Source of the DNA: Baia soyae
GTDB taxonomy: Bacteria; Bacillota; Bacilli; Thermoactinomycetales; Thermoactinomycetaceae
Length of the DNA stretch: 64,000 bases
NCBI RefSeq assembly: GCF_004341445.1
Contig: NZ_SLXV01000009.1
Location: forward strand, 1 to 64,000
Reading direction: 5' to 3'
Position numbers and translations under genes: made by a program. Under the pieces are notes generated by a model. It saw only the letters and a program-made list of their open reading frames with translations. It had not been told where the DNA came from and made no database searches. This document shows positions 8,604 through 18,505 of this stretch, piece after piece. How positions within the stretch are numbered: the stretch's first letter is position 1; each line of letters begins with the position of its first letter.

Positions 8604-9343
8604 TTCGGTCTCTCCTCATTTGGTCCCATCGTAGTTGGATTTAAAGGGTCCGATCCCTGTCCCCATGCGGGCGGATCTTGATTCGAGCGATTTTTTCGCT
8701 TCTTTATGAACCAAAAGATTCCCACTATCAACGCCATCCCGATTACACCGAGTGTCACGATAACCCATAAATTGATTACCGAAACTTGTACTTGGATCGG
8801 CTTTTTATTTTTCAAGTCCCATACTAACGTTCCATCATCTTCAACTCGATCCGCGTTATGGGAATCTGGTTTGACAGGCAACGTTAACTTAAATCGGGAG
8901 TTGATCATCCCGGCAAGATCTCCAGCATTACTTAACGCCGTCCCCATTTCCTGCCTATTTAGCTGATAAGTAGTGAATAGAAAGCTTTTCTTTTTCGCAA
9001 AAGTTACACCCTCAGCTTCTTCTCCCATTAAGTCCCACTCTTTTGGATTGGCTACATCTTGGATCTTCTTGGTAAAAGTAAAACCATATTGGCCAGCTTG
9101 ATCTGATATTTTTTTCTCAAAGCCTTTCTTCTCAAGCTCTTTAAACGGTCCATCTCCCTCAGGCCCTACTGCTTCTTTCAATTTATCCCATACTTGTTTA
9201 TCCGTTGTCATAACCTTCAGTTGAAATGTTCCTGTCCCGTCACGGTTAACGGTGGCATGAAGATCCGCATCCACACAACCGACTAACGTTAACATCATCA
9301 CAACTAATATAAAAAGAAAACCAGACCGTCTCCCTAGCCGCAT
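8600..9343 (-). CDS. Membrane-anchored lipoprotein, LppM/DUF3153-like
   Basis: 247 residues. Lipoprotein signal with lipobox LVGC (Cys 23), an extracytoplasmic domain starting VDADLHATVNRDGTGTFQLKV, typical of LppM/DUF3153 lipoproteins, then one transmembrane helix at about 193-215 (VIVTLGVIGMALIVGIFWFI), a KKRKNR stop-transfer and a Pro-rich cytoplasmic tail. GGAAGG precedes the ATG. Doubly anchored, function unknown. Coupled by a 4-bp overlap to the arginase-family gene, which may only reflect operon packing. Confidence 0.75.
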   Translation of the reverse strand: MRLGRRSGFLFILVVMMLTLVGCVDADLHATVNRDGTGTFQLKVMTTDKQVWDKLKEAVGPEGDGPFKELEKKGFEKKISDQAGQYGFTFTKKIQDVANPKEWDLMGEEAEGVTFAKKKSFLFTTYQLNRQEMGTALSNAGDLAGMINSRFKLTLPVKPDSHNADRVEDDGTLVWDLKNKKPIQVQVSVINLWVIVTLGVIGMALIVGIFWFIKKRKNRSNQDPPAWGQGSDPLNPTTMGPNEERPN

Positions 9344-9383
9344 GAAAATACCTTCCCCTTCTTATTCCTACTTAACAAAGCCT

Positions 9384-10457
9384 CTACTTAGCAAATGACT
9401 GGATCATCTTAGCCACTTCGCGAGCCGTACAGGTCAATTTTTTCGCTTTCATGTTTTCGATTAACTGTTCTCGGTTCGCCCAAGTACTTGTAACAGCATC
9501 TAAAAATGATTCATTCGCTAAATCCTCTTCCATTAGCACCTCAGCAATCCCCTGTTTCCCGAATAGACTTGCATTCAAAATCTGATCCCCACGACTCGCC
9601 GCACGCGATAATGGAATCAAAAGCATCGGTTTATGTAAAGACGCAAATTCAAAAATAGAGTTAGACCCTGCACGAGAAACAACCAGATCGGCCATAGCCA
9701 TCAAATCAGGCAATTCCCAGCTCACATATTCAAACTGCCGGTATCCAGGCTTCCTTAATAATGATTGATCCATAGCACCTTTTCCTGTGATATGTACAAT
9801 CTGATACGTTGGTAACAGGGCATCGAGATTCTCCCGGACCACTTGGTTAATCTTCTGGGAGCCCATACTTCCGCCCATCACTAGCAAGACAGGTTTACTC
9901 GACACGAAATCGCATAAAATCAGGCCTCTTTTGCGATCCCCACTAAATAATTCCTCTCGTACAACTGCCCCTAAATACTCACCCTTATTTCCTTTAATAT
10001 GTTTCATCGTCTCGGCAAACGTCGTACAAACTTTACTCGCAAATGGCATCGCGATCTTATTGGCCAACCCTGGGGTTAGATCCGATTCATGAATAATAAT
10101 CGGCACACGATTCATCCAACCTCCTAGTACAACTGGGACCGAAACAAATCCACCTTTTGAGAAAATAACATTTGGTTTGAGTTTGCGTATCTTACGGTAC
10201 GCCTCCCAAATCCCTTGCAACACCTTAAACGGATCTTTTATATTTTTCAAATCAAAATAACGGCGAAGCTTCCCTGTAGTCACAGGCTCATACGGAACAT
10301 TCTCCAACTTTCCAATTAACTCCCGCTCAATCCCGTCATGAGAACCAATATACGAAACTTCCCACTGATCTTCTTGAAACTTCGGAATCAGAGCTAGATT
10401 GACCGTAACATGCCCTGCCGTTCCACCACCCGTAAACAATACCTTTTTTTTCTTCAT
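9384..10457 (-). CDS. murG: MurG-family UDP-GlcNAc undecaprenyl-pyrophosphoryl-MurNAc-pentapeptide transferase
   Basis: 357 residues from ATG 10457 (the open frame extends 17 codons further upstream with no family similarity). GT-B glycosyltransferase that adds GlcNAc to lipid I, giving lipid II, on the inner face of the membrane. The N-terminal GGGTAGHV loop, [11 protein letters not shown] segment, [11 protein letters not shown] and the UDP-GlcNAc pocket ([14 protein letters not shown]) are all clear. It stands alone, not in a division/cell-wall cluster, and resembles the second MurG type that several Bacillales carry, so another murG probably exists elsewhere in the genome. Confidence 0.88.
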   Translation of the reverse strand: MKKKKVLFTGGGTAGHVTVNLALIPKFQEDQWEVSYIGSHDGIERELIGKLENVPYEPVTTGKLRRYFDLKNIKDPFKVLQGIWEAYRKIRKLKPNVIFSKGGFVSVPVVLGGWMNRVPIIIHESDLTPGLANKIAMPFASKVCTTFAETMKHIKGNKGEYLGAVVREELFSGDRKRGLILCDFVSSKPVLLVMGGSMGSQKINQVVRENLDALLPTYQIVHITGKGAMDQSLLRKPGYRQFEYVSWELPDLMAMADLVVSRAGSNSIFEFASLHKPMLLIPLSRAASRGDQILNASLFGKQGIAEVLMEEDLANESFLDAVTSTWANREQLIENMKAKKLTCTAREVAKMIQSFAK

Positions 10458-10561
10458 ATCCCCTTTGATTCCTCTCGTAAATGTAAGACGTAGAATACTC
10501 GAACACATATAGCAAAAGCGTCCTTTGAATGCATCTACTGTAGCACAAAAAGCTGTTAATG

Positions 10562-10597
10562 AACCAGTAAATTAGGAACAAATTAGGGGCAATGTAT
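10562..10597 (+). repeat. Dispersed short motif, copy B
   Basis: AACCAGTAAATT, 10-nt spacer, TAGGGGCAATGTAT; same order and strand as the copy at 2856-2889. Lies in the divergent murG/pabB intergenic region. Confidence 0.6.
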
Positions 10598-10689
10598 CCC
10601 ATAACAATCGCAATCTACACACTCTTTTATGATATACTCATCCATAATAAATCTACTCTCATCCTAACCAATGTAAGGTGTGACCCATC

Positions 10690-12450
10690 GTGACACATTC
10701 ATCCCCACAACTTTTATTCGAATTTCCTGACTTGCAAGGAAGAAGCAATCCTCTCACATTTTTAAATCCGATTCACATCGTAACGGCCTATTCATTAGAA
10801 GAGATCATCCCTTCCCTTCAGCAGCTTCAAGAATATCTGCAAGCGGGATTTTATGTAGCAGGATGGCTATCTTATGAGTCTGGAGCCATCTTTGTATCAA
10901 GCGATATCTGCAATACGTCGAGTGAAGTTCCTTATCTGTGGTTCGGTGTATATGAAAAGCCGATCAAAGGAGATTTCTTACATCGACCGCTTCATCCCGT
11001 TCATCATCTCTCTTGGCAATCCCTCATTTCAAGAGAGCAGTACCAACAAGGGATTCAGACGATTAAAGAAGAGATTGCAAAGGGCAATACCTACCAAGTG
11101 AACTATACCCTTCGAGTAGAAAGTCCATGGAACCATCAAGATCCACTTGCTTTCTATCGACAGTTAACAGATGTCCAACAAGCATCTTATACATCCTATA
11201 TCGATACAGGACGTTTTCAAGTTCTCTCCGCATCTCCAGAGTTGTTCTTTCGAATCGATCAATCCACGATCACAACAAGGCCGATGAAAGGAACGATGGC
11301 TCGCGGGAGCAATCCAGAGGAAGACCGTCAAAACAAAGAATGGCTTTCACAGTCCGAAAAAAACCGAGCAGAGAATGTCATGATTGTCGATCTTCTTCGT
11401 AACGACCTTGGAAAAGTAGCCCTACAAGGTACCGTTGAAGTCCCAGAGCTATTTTCCATTGAAACCTATCCAACCCTGTTTCAAATGACATCTACCATTA
11501 TAGCCCAACTAGACAAAGGGGCTACACCTCTAGAGATTTTCCAAGCCCTATTTCCATGTGGCTCTATCACAGGGGCTCCTAAAAGAAGTACGATGCAGAT
11601 TATCGATAGGATCGAAGAAGCCCCGCGAAATGTATACTGTGGAGCCATCGGATTCTGGACTCCTGAGGGAGATGCAGCCTTTAACGTTCCCATTCGTACG
11701 GTTCAAATCGATCAAGAAAAACAGCTTGCTACCTATGGAGTTGGCGGGGGGATTACGTGGGATTCTACTGCCGAAGAAGAGTATGAAGAAGTCCTCATGA
11801 AAACAGCCATTCTCCAGAAAGCAACTCCTACCTTTCAATTAATCGAAAGCATCCTATTAAAAGAAGGGCACTATTGGCTAGTTGATTTACATGAAAAACG
11901 AATCTCTCATTCTGCTAAAGCCTTAGGTTTTCCGTGTGATCTATCTATCTATCAAACCCATTTAGCACAGTTTGCTCTTCATCATCCCCATGATAGCTGG
12001 AAGGTTAGAATCACTCTAGATCATCTCGGTCATTGGGATATTATCGGAGAACGGATCCAGCGCGCCAGAGAGTCACAATTAATCGGACTGGCTACTACTC
12101 CCGTCTCTCGAAATCATCCCTATCTCTATCACAAGACAACCGAGAGAGGCGTCTATCAGTTACATAAACAAACAAAACCCGATTTATATGATGTACTGCT
12201 ATGGAATGAGCAAGGTGAGCTAACCGAATTCACGACTGGCAATCTCGTTCTGGAAATAGATGGTATTCACTACACTCCCCCCATCTCTTCCGGTCTCTTA
12301 AACGGCACTTTCCGGCAACAACTTATCCAAACAGAAAAAGTGGTAGAGAAAATTTTGTATAAAGAGGATCTCGTTCACACTACCCAAATCTGGCTCATTA
12401 ATAGTGTCCGTAGCTGGGTTCCTGTTCATTTGGTAGAGAAATCACCCTGA
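10690..12450 (+). CDS. pabB: Aminodeoxychorismate synthase component I fused to aminodeoxychorismate lyase (PabB-PabC)
   Basis: 586 residues from a GTG start. Residues 1-375 are PabB: LSASPELFF, TRPMKGTMARG (Lys of the PIKGT motif that marks aminodeoxychorismate rather than anthranilate synthase), NRAENVMIVDLLRNDLGKV, FPCGSITGAPK and GVGGGITWDS. Residues 385-586 are a class IV aminotransferase-fold PabC lyase with its Lys in HKTTERGV and the ELTEFTTGNLV motif. Together they convert chorismate to 4-aminobenzoate for folate synthesis, with ammonia from a PabA/TrpG glutaminase not encoded here. Monocistronic, ending in a terminator. The folate link agrees with folA-thyA and methionine genes elsewhere in the window. 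Confidence 0.93.
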   Translation: MTHSSPQLLFEFPDLQGRSNPLTFLNPIHIVTAYSLEEIIPSLQQLQEYLQAGFYVAGWLSYESGAIFVSSDICNTSSEVPYLWFGVYEKPIKGDFLHRPLHPVHHLSWQSLISREQYQQGIQTIKEEIAKGNTYQVNYTLRVESPWNHQDPLAFYRQLTDVQQASYTSYIDTGRFQVLSASPELFFRIDQSTITTRPMKGTMARGSNPEEDRQNKEWLSQSEKNRAENVMIVDLLRNDLGKVALQGTVEVPELFSIETYPTLFQMTSTIIAQLDKGATPLEIFQALFPCGSITGAPKRSTMQIIDRIEEAPRNVYCGAIGFWTPEGDAAFNVPIRTVQIDQEKQLATYGVGGGITWDSTAEEEYEEVLMKTAILQKATPTFQLIESILLKEGHYWLVDLHEKRISHSAKALGFPCDLSIYQTHLAQFALHHPHDSWKVRITLDHLGHWDIIGERIQRARESQLIGLATTPVSRNHPYLYHKTTERGVYQLHKQTKPDLYDVLLWNEQGELTEFTTGNLVLEIDGIHYTPPISSGLLNGTFRQQLIQTEKVVEKILYKEDLVHTTQIWLINSVRSWVPVHLVEKSP

Positions 12451-12460
12451 TGTAGCTAAA

Positions 12461-12507
12461 CAAAGCCAACTGCTCATGATCACATGAAAGTTGGCTTTGC
12501 TCATATT
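12461..12507 (+). terminator. Terminator of pabBC
   Basis: CAAAGCCAAC / GTTGGCTTTG (10-bp perfect stem, 12461-12499), then CTCATATTT. Confidence 0.7.
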
Positions 12508-12655
12508 TATCGTAACTTGGAAAACCTTCTCACCATGTACAAAACATTTCATACTCCGTAATAAAACTCAGAATAAAATGAAAAATGTATAGCGGGTTTC
12601 CCAAAGGTATTTTCAGTTCTTCAGTTTCTTCATTCTTTTTGTGATAAAACATGAC

Positions 12656-12958
12656 TTAAGCAAAAATATCGTAGAATCTTCCCGAATAAATGTGAATTCC
12701 ATCATCTAGATCAACTTGCATAAAATCAAGGAACGTAAACTCTACTTCTTGTCCATTGCCCAAATGCATCTTCAGTCTTCTCGCTCTTGTATTAACAGGA
12801 TTGTCGATCGAACACGTAAGTGTCATTTCATCCTCATCCTTGTGGATCGATGGGTAGACATATTCGGCCTTCAGTACCTCCACTTGAGCCCAACGTTTCA
12901 AACCATACAAAATCGGTTCTACTTCACTCGCTTTTCCTTTAATCTTCACTTCTACCAC
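12656..12958 (-). CDS. Conserved hypothetical small protein (DUF3970-like)
   Basis: 100 residues, acidic, no signal peptide or membrane segment. It begins VEVKIKGKASEVEPILYGLKRW, an alpha/beta pattern with a mixed beta-rich second half (MTLTCSIDN, HLGNGQEVEFTFLDFMQVDLDD). The start and length recall DUF3970 proteins of Bacillales, function unknown; this is recollection of a pattern, not a search result. It is isolated and convergent with pabBC. Confidence 0.55.
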   Translation of the reverse strand: MVEVKIKGKASEVEPILYGLKRWAQVEVLKAEYVYPSIHKDEDEMTLTCSIDNPVNTRARRLKMHLGNGQEVEFTFLDFMQVDLDDGIHIYSGRFYDIFA

Positions 12959-13196
12959 AATTCGATCTCCTTTCAGAATTTGTTATATTTCGTAGCGACA
13001 AGTCCATCATGCCATAGTATAATTATTTTGACCAATAATGAAAATTCTGTAAGAAATATAGGTTAGGAAGATTTCCTCACTCTTACACTACCTAAAAAAG
13101 TCTTTCAGAGTGAAAATGAAGCAATTAGATGAAACTTAACCTTTTGATCATTAAAACCATAAAATATGGCAAGAAATTTTTTCGGGAGGAACTGAC

Positions 13197-14513
13197 ATGA
13201 AAGAGTATATATACATTCATGCAGAGCTAGGCAAACAGATCCGCTTAGCACGTAAAAAGAAGAACTTACGACAAGAAGATCTAGCAGACGACTTAATTTC
13301 CACTGGAACCATCAGTAAAATTGAGTGTGGCTCTCATCATATAGGCAAGGAAAAACTTCGATATCTGTGCGATAAACTAGAGATCGGCTTCGACTCTCTC
13401 CTACATACAGACGAACAACATGAACAACAGCAATTAAACGATCAGATCGTAATGATGGGCATCGAAATGAAAGGCACCATCGATCCAGAACTTAGCTGGG
13501 AAGAGATTCGCACGCTAAAGTATACGAAAGATGATCATCGAATCTGCAATGTTACCTATCTACGCGGAAGATATTATGAGTATAAGAAAAAGTGGGACTA
13601 CGCTCGGCTAAACTACCAGCAGTGTATCGCTCTTCTCGATCAACACAAAGAGCTGCATTCGACCAATCTAGCTTCCATCTGCTACTATGCATTGGGTAGA
13701 ACGTACTATCTGGATAATCAAGTAGAAGAGGCGCTACAACATACCATAGCCGCCGAACAATGCTTCCATCCCAGCGGTGACAAAGCACATATGATCCATT
13801 TCTTTCAAATCGCAAAAGCCATCTATTTAGAGCGACTCAATGTCACAGAAGAAGCCTACGTGATTATCAATGAATTATGGGAACAGAAAGAGCAGATTGA
13901 TAGTAGCGAGGTATTGTTAAATTTGTACGAGGTACGAGCTCGTCTCTTTAACCGAATGGAACATTACGATAAGGCTATTGAGTGTGCGTTAGTCGGCATT
14001 GAAAAAGCCAAGTACAACTATGCCTATGATCGCCTTTGTGAGTTATGGACCGTACTTGGCGATGGTCTGACGAAAAAAAGTATGTGGTCAGATGCAGAAT
14101 ATGCATACGGTTGCTCTCTTCAATTGGAAAGCAAATTAAAGAAAAAACAGCCCATTGTGGTAGCCAATACCAAACTGGGCCTACTCCATTTAAAGCAAGG
14201 GAATATCACGGAAGCTGAGGAAGTCCTAAAAAGAGCGGTGTCCCTCGCTTCTTCGACAACAGACGCTATGGATTATGTCGAGGCCCTTATCATATATGGA
14301 GAATGTCAGTACGTTCAAAAAAAGTGCCTAAAAGCAATTGAATGGTGGGAAAAAGCCTTAAAGATAGCGGAAGATAAAGCCTTATCTAAGCATAAACGAA
14401 GAATCCTAATGCAACTCGCAAATGTATGCGCAAATTATGACAAAAAAAAATATCAATTTTATATTGACAAATTCTTACGAATCTCCGTACAATTAGAGAC
14501 AAGTAAACAGTAA
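13197..14513 (+). CDS. Helix-turn-helix regulator with TPR repeats (PlcR/NprR/Rgg-like architecture)
   Basis: 438 residues. An N-terminal XRE-type helix-turn-helix occupies residues 8-62 (LGKQIRLARKKKNLRQEDLA ... TISKIE), the rest is an all-helical array of TPR-like units (for example residues 115-145 and 295-400, ALGRTYYLDNQVEEALQHT, GLLHLKQGNITEAEEVLKRA). This is the design of the RRNPP peptide-receptor regulators that bind small signalling peptides on the TPR concave face. CGGGAGGAACTGAC precedes the ATG. The 260 bp downstream contain a candidate short peptide gene (14650-14685). RRNPP membership and peptide sensing are inferred from architecture. Confidence 0.8.
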   Translation: MKEYIYIHAELGKQIRLARKKKNLRQEDLADDLISTGTISKIECGSHHIGKEKLRYLCDKLEIGFDSLLHTDEQHEQQQLNDQIVMMGIEMKGTIDPELSWEEIRTLKYTKDDHRICNVTYLRGRYYEYKKKWDYARLNYQQCIALLDQHKELHSTNLASICYYALGRTYYLDNQVEEALQHTIAAEQCFHPSGDKAHMIHFFQIAKAIYLERLNVTEEAYVIINELWEQKEQIDSSEVLLNLYEVRARLFNRMEHYDKAIECALVGIEKAKYNYAYDRLCELWTVLGDGLTKKSMWSDAEYAYGCSLQLESKLKKKQPIVVANTKLGLLHLKQGNITEAEEVLKRAVSLASSTTDAMDYVEALIIYGECQYVQKKCLKAIEWWEKALKIAEDKALSKHKRRILMQLANVCANYDKKKYQFYIDKFLRISVQLETSKQ

Positions 14514-14649
14514 GTATAAAATTTTCCAGTTGTACAAAATGCTGTTTATGTCAAAGAAGGAATTTGCTTGACAAATCATGGCAATCCCGCACTGATTTTT
14601 CGCCAAATTCTGTTTCTATCATCTATTTTACCAATAGGAGTTGATGGAC

Positions 14650-14685
14650 ATGTTGTTCACTTTCGGTGATCCACCATTAGAGTAG
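14650..14685 (+). CDS. Candidate 11-residue leaderless peptide (MLFTFGDPPLE)
   Basis: ATG followed by ten codons and TAG, with AGGAG at 14636-14640 exactly nine bases before the ATG. The peptide has a hydrophobic N-terminal half and a Pro-Pro acidic end and no signal sequence. A TTGACA box occurs at 14568-14573. It sits 136 bp downstream of the HTH-TPR regulator and just before a strong terminator. Precedent: some streptococcal Rgg regulators (RopB) respond to an adjacent leaderless 8-residue peptide. Such a short frame can arise by chance; this is a hypothesis. Confidence 0.35.
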   Translation: MLFTFGDPPLE

Positions 14686-14721
14686 AATATTCAGATCTAT
14701 GTTAAATAGGTCTTTTAAAAA

Positions 14722-14772
14722 AAGGATTTGCTTATCTCCTCATCTATGGGACAAGCAAATCCTTATTTCTCT
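14722..14772. terminator. Bidirectional terminator between peptide region and pstB
   Basis: AAGGATTTGCTT / AAGCAAATCCTT (12-bp perfect stem), T-rich on both sides. Confidence 0.8.
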
Positions 14773-14773
14773 T

Positions 14774-15526
14774 TTAGCCAAATCGACCTGCGATATAATC
14801 CTCTGTTCTTTGATCAGAAGGCGCATGAAATATCTTTTCCGTCGTATCAAATTCAATGATTTCTCCTTGTAAAAAAAAGGCCGTATCATCTGAAATTCTA
14901 GCCGCTTGTTGCATGTTATGCGTTACGATGACAATCGTATATTGTTTACGTAGCTCTCCGATTAACTCTTCAATCTTAGCCGTTGAAATAGGATCCAGCG
15001 CTGAAGTCGGTTCATCCATCAGCAAAATTTGTGGATGTACTGCCAAAGCCCGCGCGATACAAAGGCGCTGTTGTTGTCCACCTGATAATCCATAAGCTGG
15101 CTTTTTTAGAATATCCTTTACCTCATCCCAAAGGGCCGCTGCTTTCAGACTCTGTTCGACGACTTCATCTAACTCTTTCCGATCCCGCATCCCATGAATC
15201 CTCATACCAAATGCGACATTATCATAGATACTTTTTGGAAATGGATTTGGCTGTTGAAAAACCATTCCGATGTTTTTACGCAGATTTTCTACATTTACAT
15301 CTGCATGGTAGATGTTTTGGTCCGCTACTAAAATTTCTCCCTCAATACGTACGCCTTGGATCATATCATTCATTCGATTTAATGATCGTAAAAAGGTAGA
15401 CTTTCCGCAACCTGATGGACCAATTAAGGCTGTAATCGACCGCTCTTTTATCTCACCCGAAATATTTTTTAAAGCGTGATGTTTATCATAGTATAGATCA
15501 ACGTTTTTCATTTGAATAATAGACAT
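14774..15526 (-). CDS. pstB: Phosphate ABC transporter ATP-binding protein PstB
   Basis: 250 residues from ATG 15526 (GGAGG seven bases upstream; a TTG two codons earlier is less well placed). ABC ATPase that powers PstCA. Walker [11 protein letters not shown]-loop [13 protein letters not shown] characteristic of PstB, signature LSGGQQQR, Walker [14 protein letters not shown] and switch His in IVTHNMQQA. Last gene of pstSCAB, 12 bp after pstA, followed by a terminator. No phoU follows. Confidence 0.97.
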   Translation of the reverse strand: MSIIQMKNVDLYYDKHHALKNISGEIKERSITALIGPSGCGKSTFLRSLNRMNDMIQGVRIEGEILVADQNIYHADVNVENLRKNIGMVFQQPNPFPKSIYDNVAFGMRIHGMRDRKELDEVVEQSLKAAALWDEVKDILKKPAYGLSGGQQQRLCIARALAVHPQILLMDEPTSALDPISTAKIEELIGELRKQYTIVIVTHNMQQAARISDDTAFFLQGEIIEFDTTEKIFHAPSDQRTEDYIAGRFG

Positions 15527-15537
15527 AGACAAGCCTC

Positions 15538-16395
15538 CTAGTATCGCTTCTGGTATTTATTTCGCAAGTAAACCGCTAACAGATTCATGGTAAGAAGGAC
15601 AACTAAAAGAACAATAATCCCAGCGGCCGCAACGGCTCTAAAATCATCTTGTGGGCGAGAAGTCCAGTTAAAGATTTGAATCGGCAACACGGTAAATGGA
15701 TCCATTGGAGATGCCGGAACAAAGGAGACAAATGTAAGGGCGCCCACTACGACAAGGGGGGCTGTTTCGCCGATTGCACGTGATAAAGCTAAAATGACAC
15801 CTGTTAAGATATTAGGCAAAGCAGTTGGGATTACCACACGGCTAATTGTTTGCCATTTGGAAGCGCCTAGTGCATAAGAAGCATTTCTCATATGTTGTGG
15901 AACACTGCGAATCGCTTCTTGTGAGGATACGACTATAATCGGTAAAACGAGTAATGACATTGTAAACACGCCTGCAAGTACGGCCTGTCCTAACATGAGC
16001 CCCTGGACAAATACGGCTAACCCTAAAATCCCGTATACGATTGATGGAACCCCAGCAAGATTATGAATGTTTACTTGAATGAGACGGGTAAACCAGCTCT
16101 TCTTCGTATATTCCTCTAAATAAAGAGCTGTCCCGACTCCTAGAAAAAAGGCAATTGGACCCGTGAGCATGATAATCCAGATGCTCCCAACCAAAGCCGC
16201 CGCCACTCCTGCCTTTGCTGGGAACCGTGAAGAAAAGTTAGTAAAGAAATCCCAAGTTAACCACCCTGCTCCGTCTGACACGATCTGGTAGAGGAGTATG
16301 CCTAAAAAAGCAATTCCAAAAAAGGTAGCGGAGAGGAATGTAATTTTTGCAAAATGGTCCATTATTTTTCGAATTCTCCAGTTCCCTTGATCCAT
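15538..16395 (-). CDS. pstA: Phosphate ABC transporter permease PstA
   Basis: 285 residues, six predicted transmembrane segments, with the EAA loop around [20 protein letters not shown] (residues 191-210). Start ATG 16395 overlaps the pstC stop as TGATG, with GGAGG seven bases upstream. Forms the channel heterodimer with PstC in the cytoplasmic membrane. Confidence 0.95.
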   Translation of the reverse strand: MDQGNWRIRKIMDHFAKITFLSATFFGIAFLGILLYQIVSDGAGWLTWDFFTNFSSRFPAKAGVAAALVGSIWIIMLTGPIAFFLGVGTALYLEEYTKKSWFTRLIQVNIHNLAGVPSIVYGILGLAVFVQGLMLGQAVLAGVFTMSLLVLPIIVVSSQEAIRSVPQHMRNASYALGASKWQTISRVVIPTALPNILTGVILALSRAIGETAPLVVVGALTFVSFVPASPMDPFTVLPIQIFNWTSRPQDDFRAVAAAGIIVLLVVLLTMNLLAVYLRNKYQKRY

Positions 16396-17357
16396 CAATA
16401 CTCCTCCTTAAATCGTCTCTTCAACCACTGGGCAATTAAATTAATGAGGAAAGTTAAAACAAATAAAGTCATTCCAACCGCAAAAATGGTTTTATATTCA
16501 ATCGAGCCATGTTGGATATCACCTAAGCTCACTTGGACGATATAGGCGGTCATCGTTTGCACACTTTCCAGCGGGTTCAACGTTAATTTCGGAGTTGCAC
16601 CAGCCGCAATCGTTACAATCATCGTCTCGCCAATCGCTCTTGAGATCGCTAGGACAAAAGAAGAGATGATTCCAGAGAAAGCCGCAGGAACCACTACTTT
16701 CCTCGCTACCTCTAATCGGGTGGCTCCTAGAGCGTAAGCTCCATTTCGCAATGATTTCGGAACGGACACCATCGCATCTTCACTAAGCGATGCCACCATC
16801 GGCAAAATCATAATCCCTACCACGATACTGGCACTTAAGGCATTAAAGACTCCCATGTCTGGAAAGATCACTCGAAGAAGCGGAGTAACAAAGGTTAACG
16901 CAAAATACCCGTAAACGATCGTGGGAATTCCCGCTAATACTTCTAAAATAGGCTTGATCACTCTTCTAACTCGATCGTCTGCATATTCACTCAGATAAAT
17001 AGCTGCCATCAATCCTAATGGCAATGCCACAAGCGACGCACCTACCGTAATCAGGAGAGATCCACTTAAAAGTGATAAGATTCCAAAGTGCTCTGGTTTA
17101 AAAAGCGGGGTCCATTTCGTATCTGTCAAAAAGGAAAATAATGAAACGTCTTTAAAAAAGGAGAGCGTTTCTACTAATAAAACAGCCACAATCCCAATCG
17201 TCGTTAAAATTGAAACCATGGCACAAAGGAATAAAATGGACTTAACGATTAAATCTTCTCGATTCATTCGTTTCTTTTGGACAATCCCTGGAGTTTCTTT
17301 CTGTGAATGATTCCCAGCCGAACGATTCCTTGTATCTTTTAACACCACTTCATTCAT
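16395..17357 (-). CDS. pstC: Phosphate ABC transporter permease PstC
   Basis: 320 residues from ATG 17357, which has AAAGGAGGTGGG about ten bases upstream; an upstream in-frame start would overlap the stem-loop after pstS. A hydrophilic N-terminus of ~35 residues precedes the first membrane helix ([20 protein letters not shown]). EAA loop [20 protein letters not shown] near residue 215. Pairs with PstA. Confidence 0.95.
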   Translation of the reverse strand: MNEVVLKDTRNRSAGNHSQKETPGIVQKKRMNREDLIVKSILFLCAMVSILTTIGIVAVLLVETLSFFKDVSLFSFLTDTKWTPLFKPEHFGILSLLSGSLLITVGASLVALPLGLMAAIYLSEYADDRVRRVIKPILEVLAGIPTIVYGYFALTFVTPLLRVIFPDMGVFNALSASIVVGIMILPMVASLSEDAMVSVPKSLRNGAYALGATRLEVARKVVVPAAFSGIISSFVLAISRAIGETMIVTIAAGATPKLTLNPLESVQTMTAYIVQVSLGDIQHGSIEYKTIFAVGMTLFVLTFLINLIAQWLKRRFKEEY

Positions 17358-17385
17358 CTTCGTACCCACCTCCTTTAGGAATAGA

Positions 17386-17414
17386 AATGTGACGCCACGG
17401 ATTGACGCCACATT
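17386..17414 (-). promoter_or_regulatory. Stem-loop between pstS and pstC
   Basis: AATGTGRCGYCA-type inverted repeat: 12 paired positions (two G-U) around a 5-nt loop, no T run after it on the coding strand. Sits between the pstS stop and the pstC ribosome site. Likely an mRNA-processing or 3'-protecting hairpin that allows more PstS than PstC; role inferred. Confidence 0.55.
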
Positions 17415-17430
17415 CTTCCTCGCTTTTTGA

Positions 17431-18366
17431 TTAATTTACTTTACTTAATCCAGCTTGGTATTCTTCTTTCTTCAGTGGTACATAATAGACAGCCTTTGTC
17501 ATCTCTTCTGCATTTTCCATGTAGTACTTCACAAACGATTTCACTTCTGGTTTTTGGAGTGAATTTTTACTTACATAGATAAATAATGGCCGGGAAAGAG
17601 GCTTGTAAGTACCATCCTTAATCGTTTCCATCGAAGGTGTTACGGTCTTCCCACCTGATTCGATCGGAACGAGTTTTAAATCCTTGGCGTTTTCCTCATA
17701 GTATGAAAATCCAAAATAACCTAAGCTATTTTTGTCTCCTTTTACTCCTGTTACTAAAACATTATCGTCCTCGCTCTGGTTATAATCGGCTCGGCTCTTC
17801 TTCGCTTCCCCTACAATCGCTTCGGTGAAATACTCAAACGTACCGGAATCCGTTCCAGGACCATATAATTTAATGGGTTCCGCTGGCCAGCTAGGTCGAA
17901 CATCTTTCCATGTCTTCACTTTGCTGCCTGGTTCCCAGATTTTCTTCAATTCAGCTACTGTTAATTTGTCTACCCATGTATTTGCTTTGTTTACCACTAG
18001 TGAAATTCCATCATAAGCAATCGGAAGCTCTAGGTAATCCACTTTATTCGTAGTAGCCTGTGTCTTTTCTGCATCTTTAATCTTGCGTGATGCATTGCTA
18101 ATATCAAGATCACCCGCTACAAACTTCTTAAAGCCACCACCCGTACCGGATACCCCCACGGTTACCTTTACATTTGGATTCGCTTTTTGAAACTCTTCAG
18201 CAACCGCTTCAGTGATCGGAAACACTGTACTCGATCCATCTATCTTGATACTACCTGACGCTTTCGTTGCACCTGCGTCTTTACTTGCTCCCTGACCACA
18301 ACCTGTCAATGTGGAAGCAGTTAATGCTACCGCAACTAAAGCCAAGCCTATTTTCTTCAAACTCAT
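17431..18366 (-). CDS. pstS: Phosphate-binding lipoprotein PstS
   Basis: 311 residues. Lipoprotein signal with lipobox LTGC (Cys 23). Phosphate-site segments: [17 protein letters not shown] (residues 45-60), GTGGGFKKF and [12 protein letters not shown], all typical of high-affinity phosphate-binding proteins. First gene of pstSCAB. A possible Pho-box-like repeat lies upstream. Confidence 0.96.
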   Translation of the reverse strand: MSLKKIGLALVAVALTASTLTGCGQGASKDAGATKASGSIKIDGSSTVFPITEAVAEEFQKANPNVKVTVGVSGTGGGFKKFVAGDLDISNASRKIKDAEKTQATTNKVDYLELPIAYDGISLVVNKANTWVDKLTVAELKKIWEPGSKVKTWKDVRPSWPAEPIKLYGPGTDSGTFEYFTEAIVGEAKKSRADYNQSEDDNVLVTGVKGDKNSLGYFGFSYYEENAKDLKLVPIESGGKTVTPSMETIKDGTYKPLSRPLFIYVSKNSLQKPEVKSFVKYYMENAEEMTKAVYYVPLKKEEYQAGLSKVN

Positions 18367-18430
18367 GGATGAGCCTCCTAAAAATGATTAATTATTTCAC
18401 AAGCACATCCTAACAGGCCACTTTTGATAC

Positions 18431-18459
18431 ATTATTATGGAATTGTAAATGTTTATTAA
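18431..18459 (-). promoter_or_regulatory. Possible PhoP box upstream of pstS
   Basis: On the minus strand three TTAAYA-like half sites at ~11-bp spacing: TTAATAA, TTACAAT, TAATAAT. PhoP of Bacillus binds direct TT(A/C/T)A(C/T)A repeats at this spacing. The match is loose. Confidence 0.35.
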
Positions 18460-18463
18460 GAAC

Positions 18464-18505
18464 TACAAAGGAGATGTCCCAGTAAAATGGAACAGCCCCT
18501 TTGTA
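18464..18505. other. Stem-loop in the pstS/yhbD divergent region
   Basis: TACAAAGG / CCTTTGTA outer stem with a TGTCC/GGAACA inner stem. It lies between divergent promoters where no gene ends, so it may be a relic terminator or a regulatory hairpin. Confidence 0.45.
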
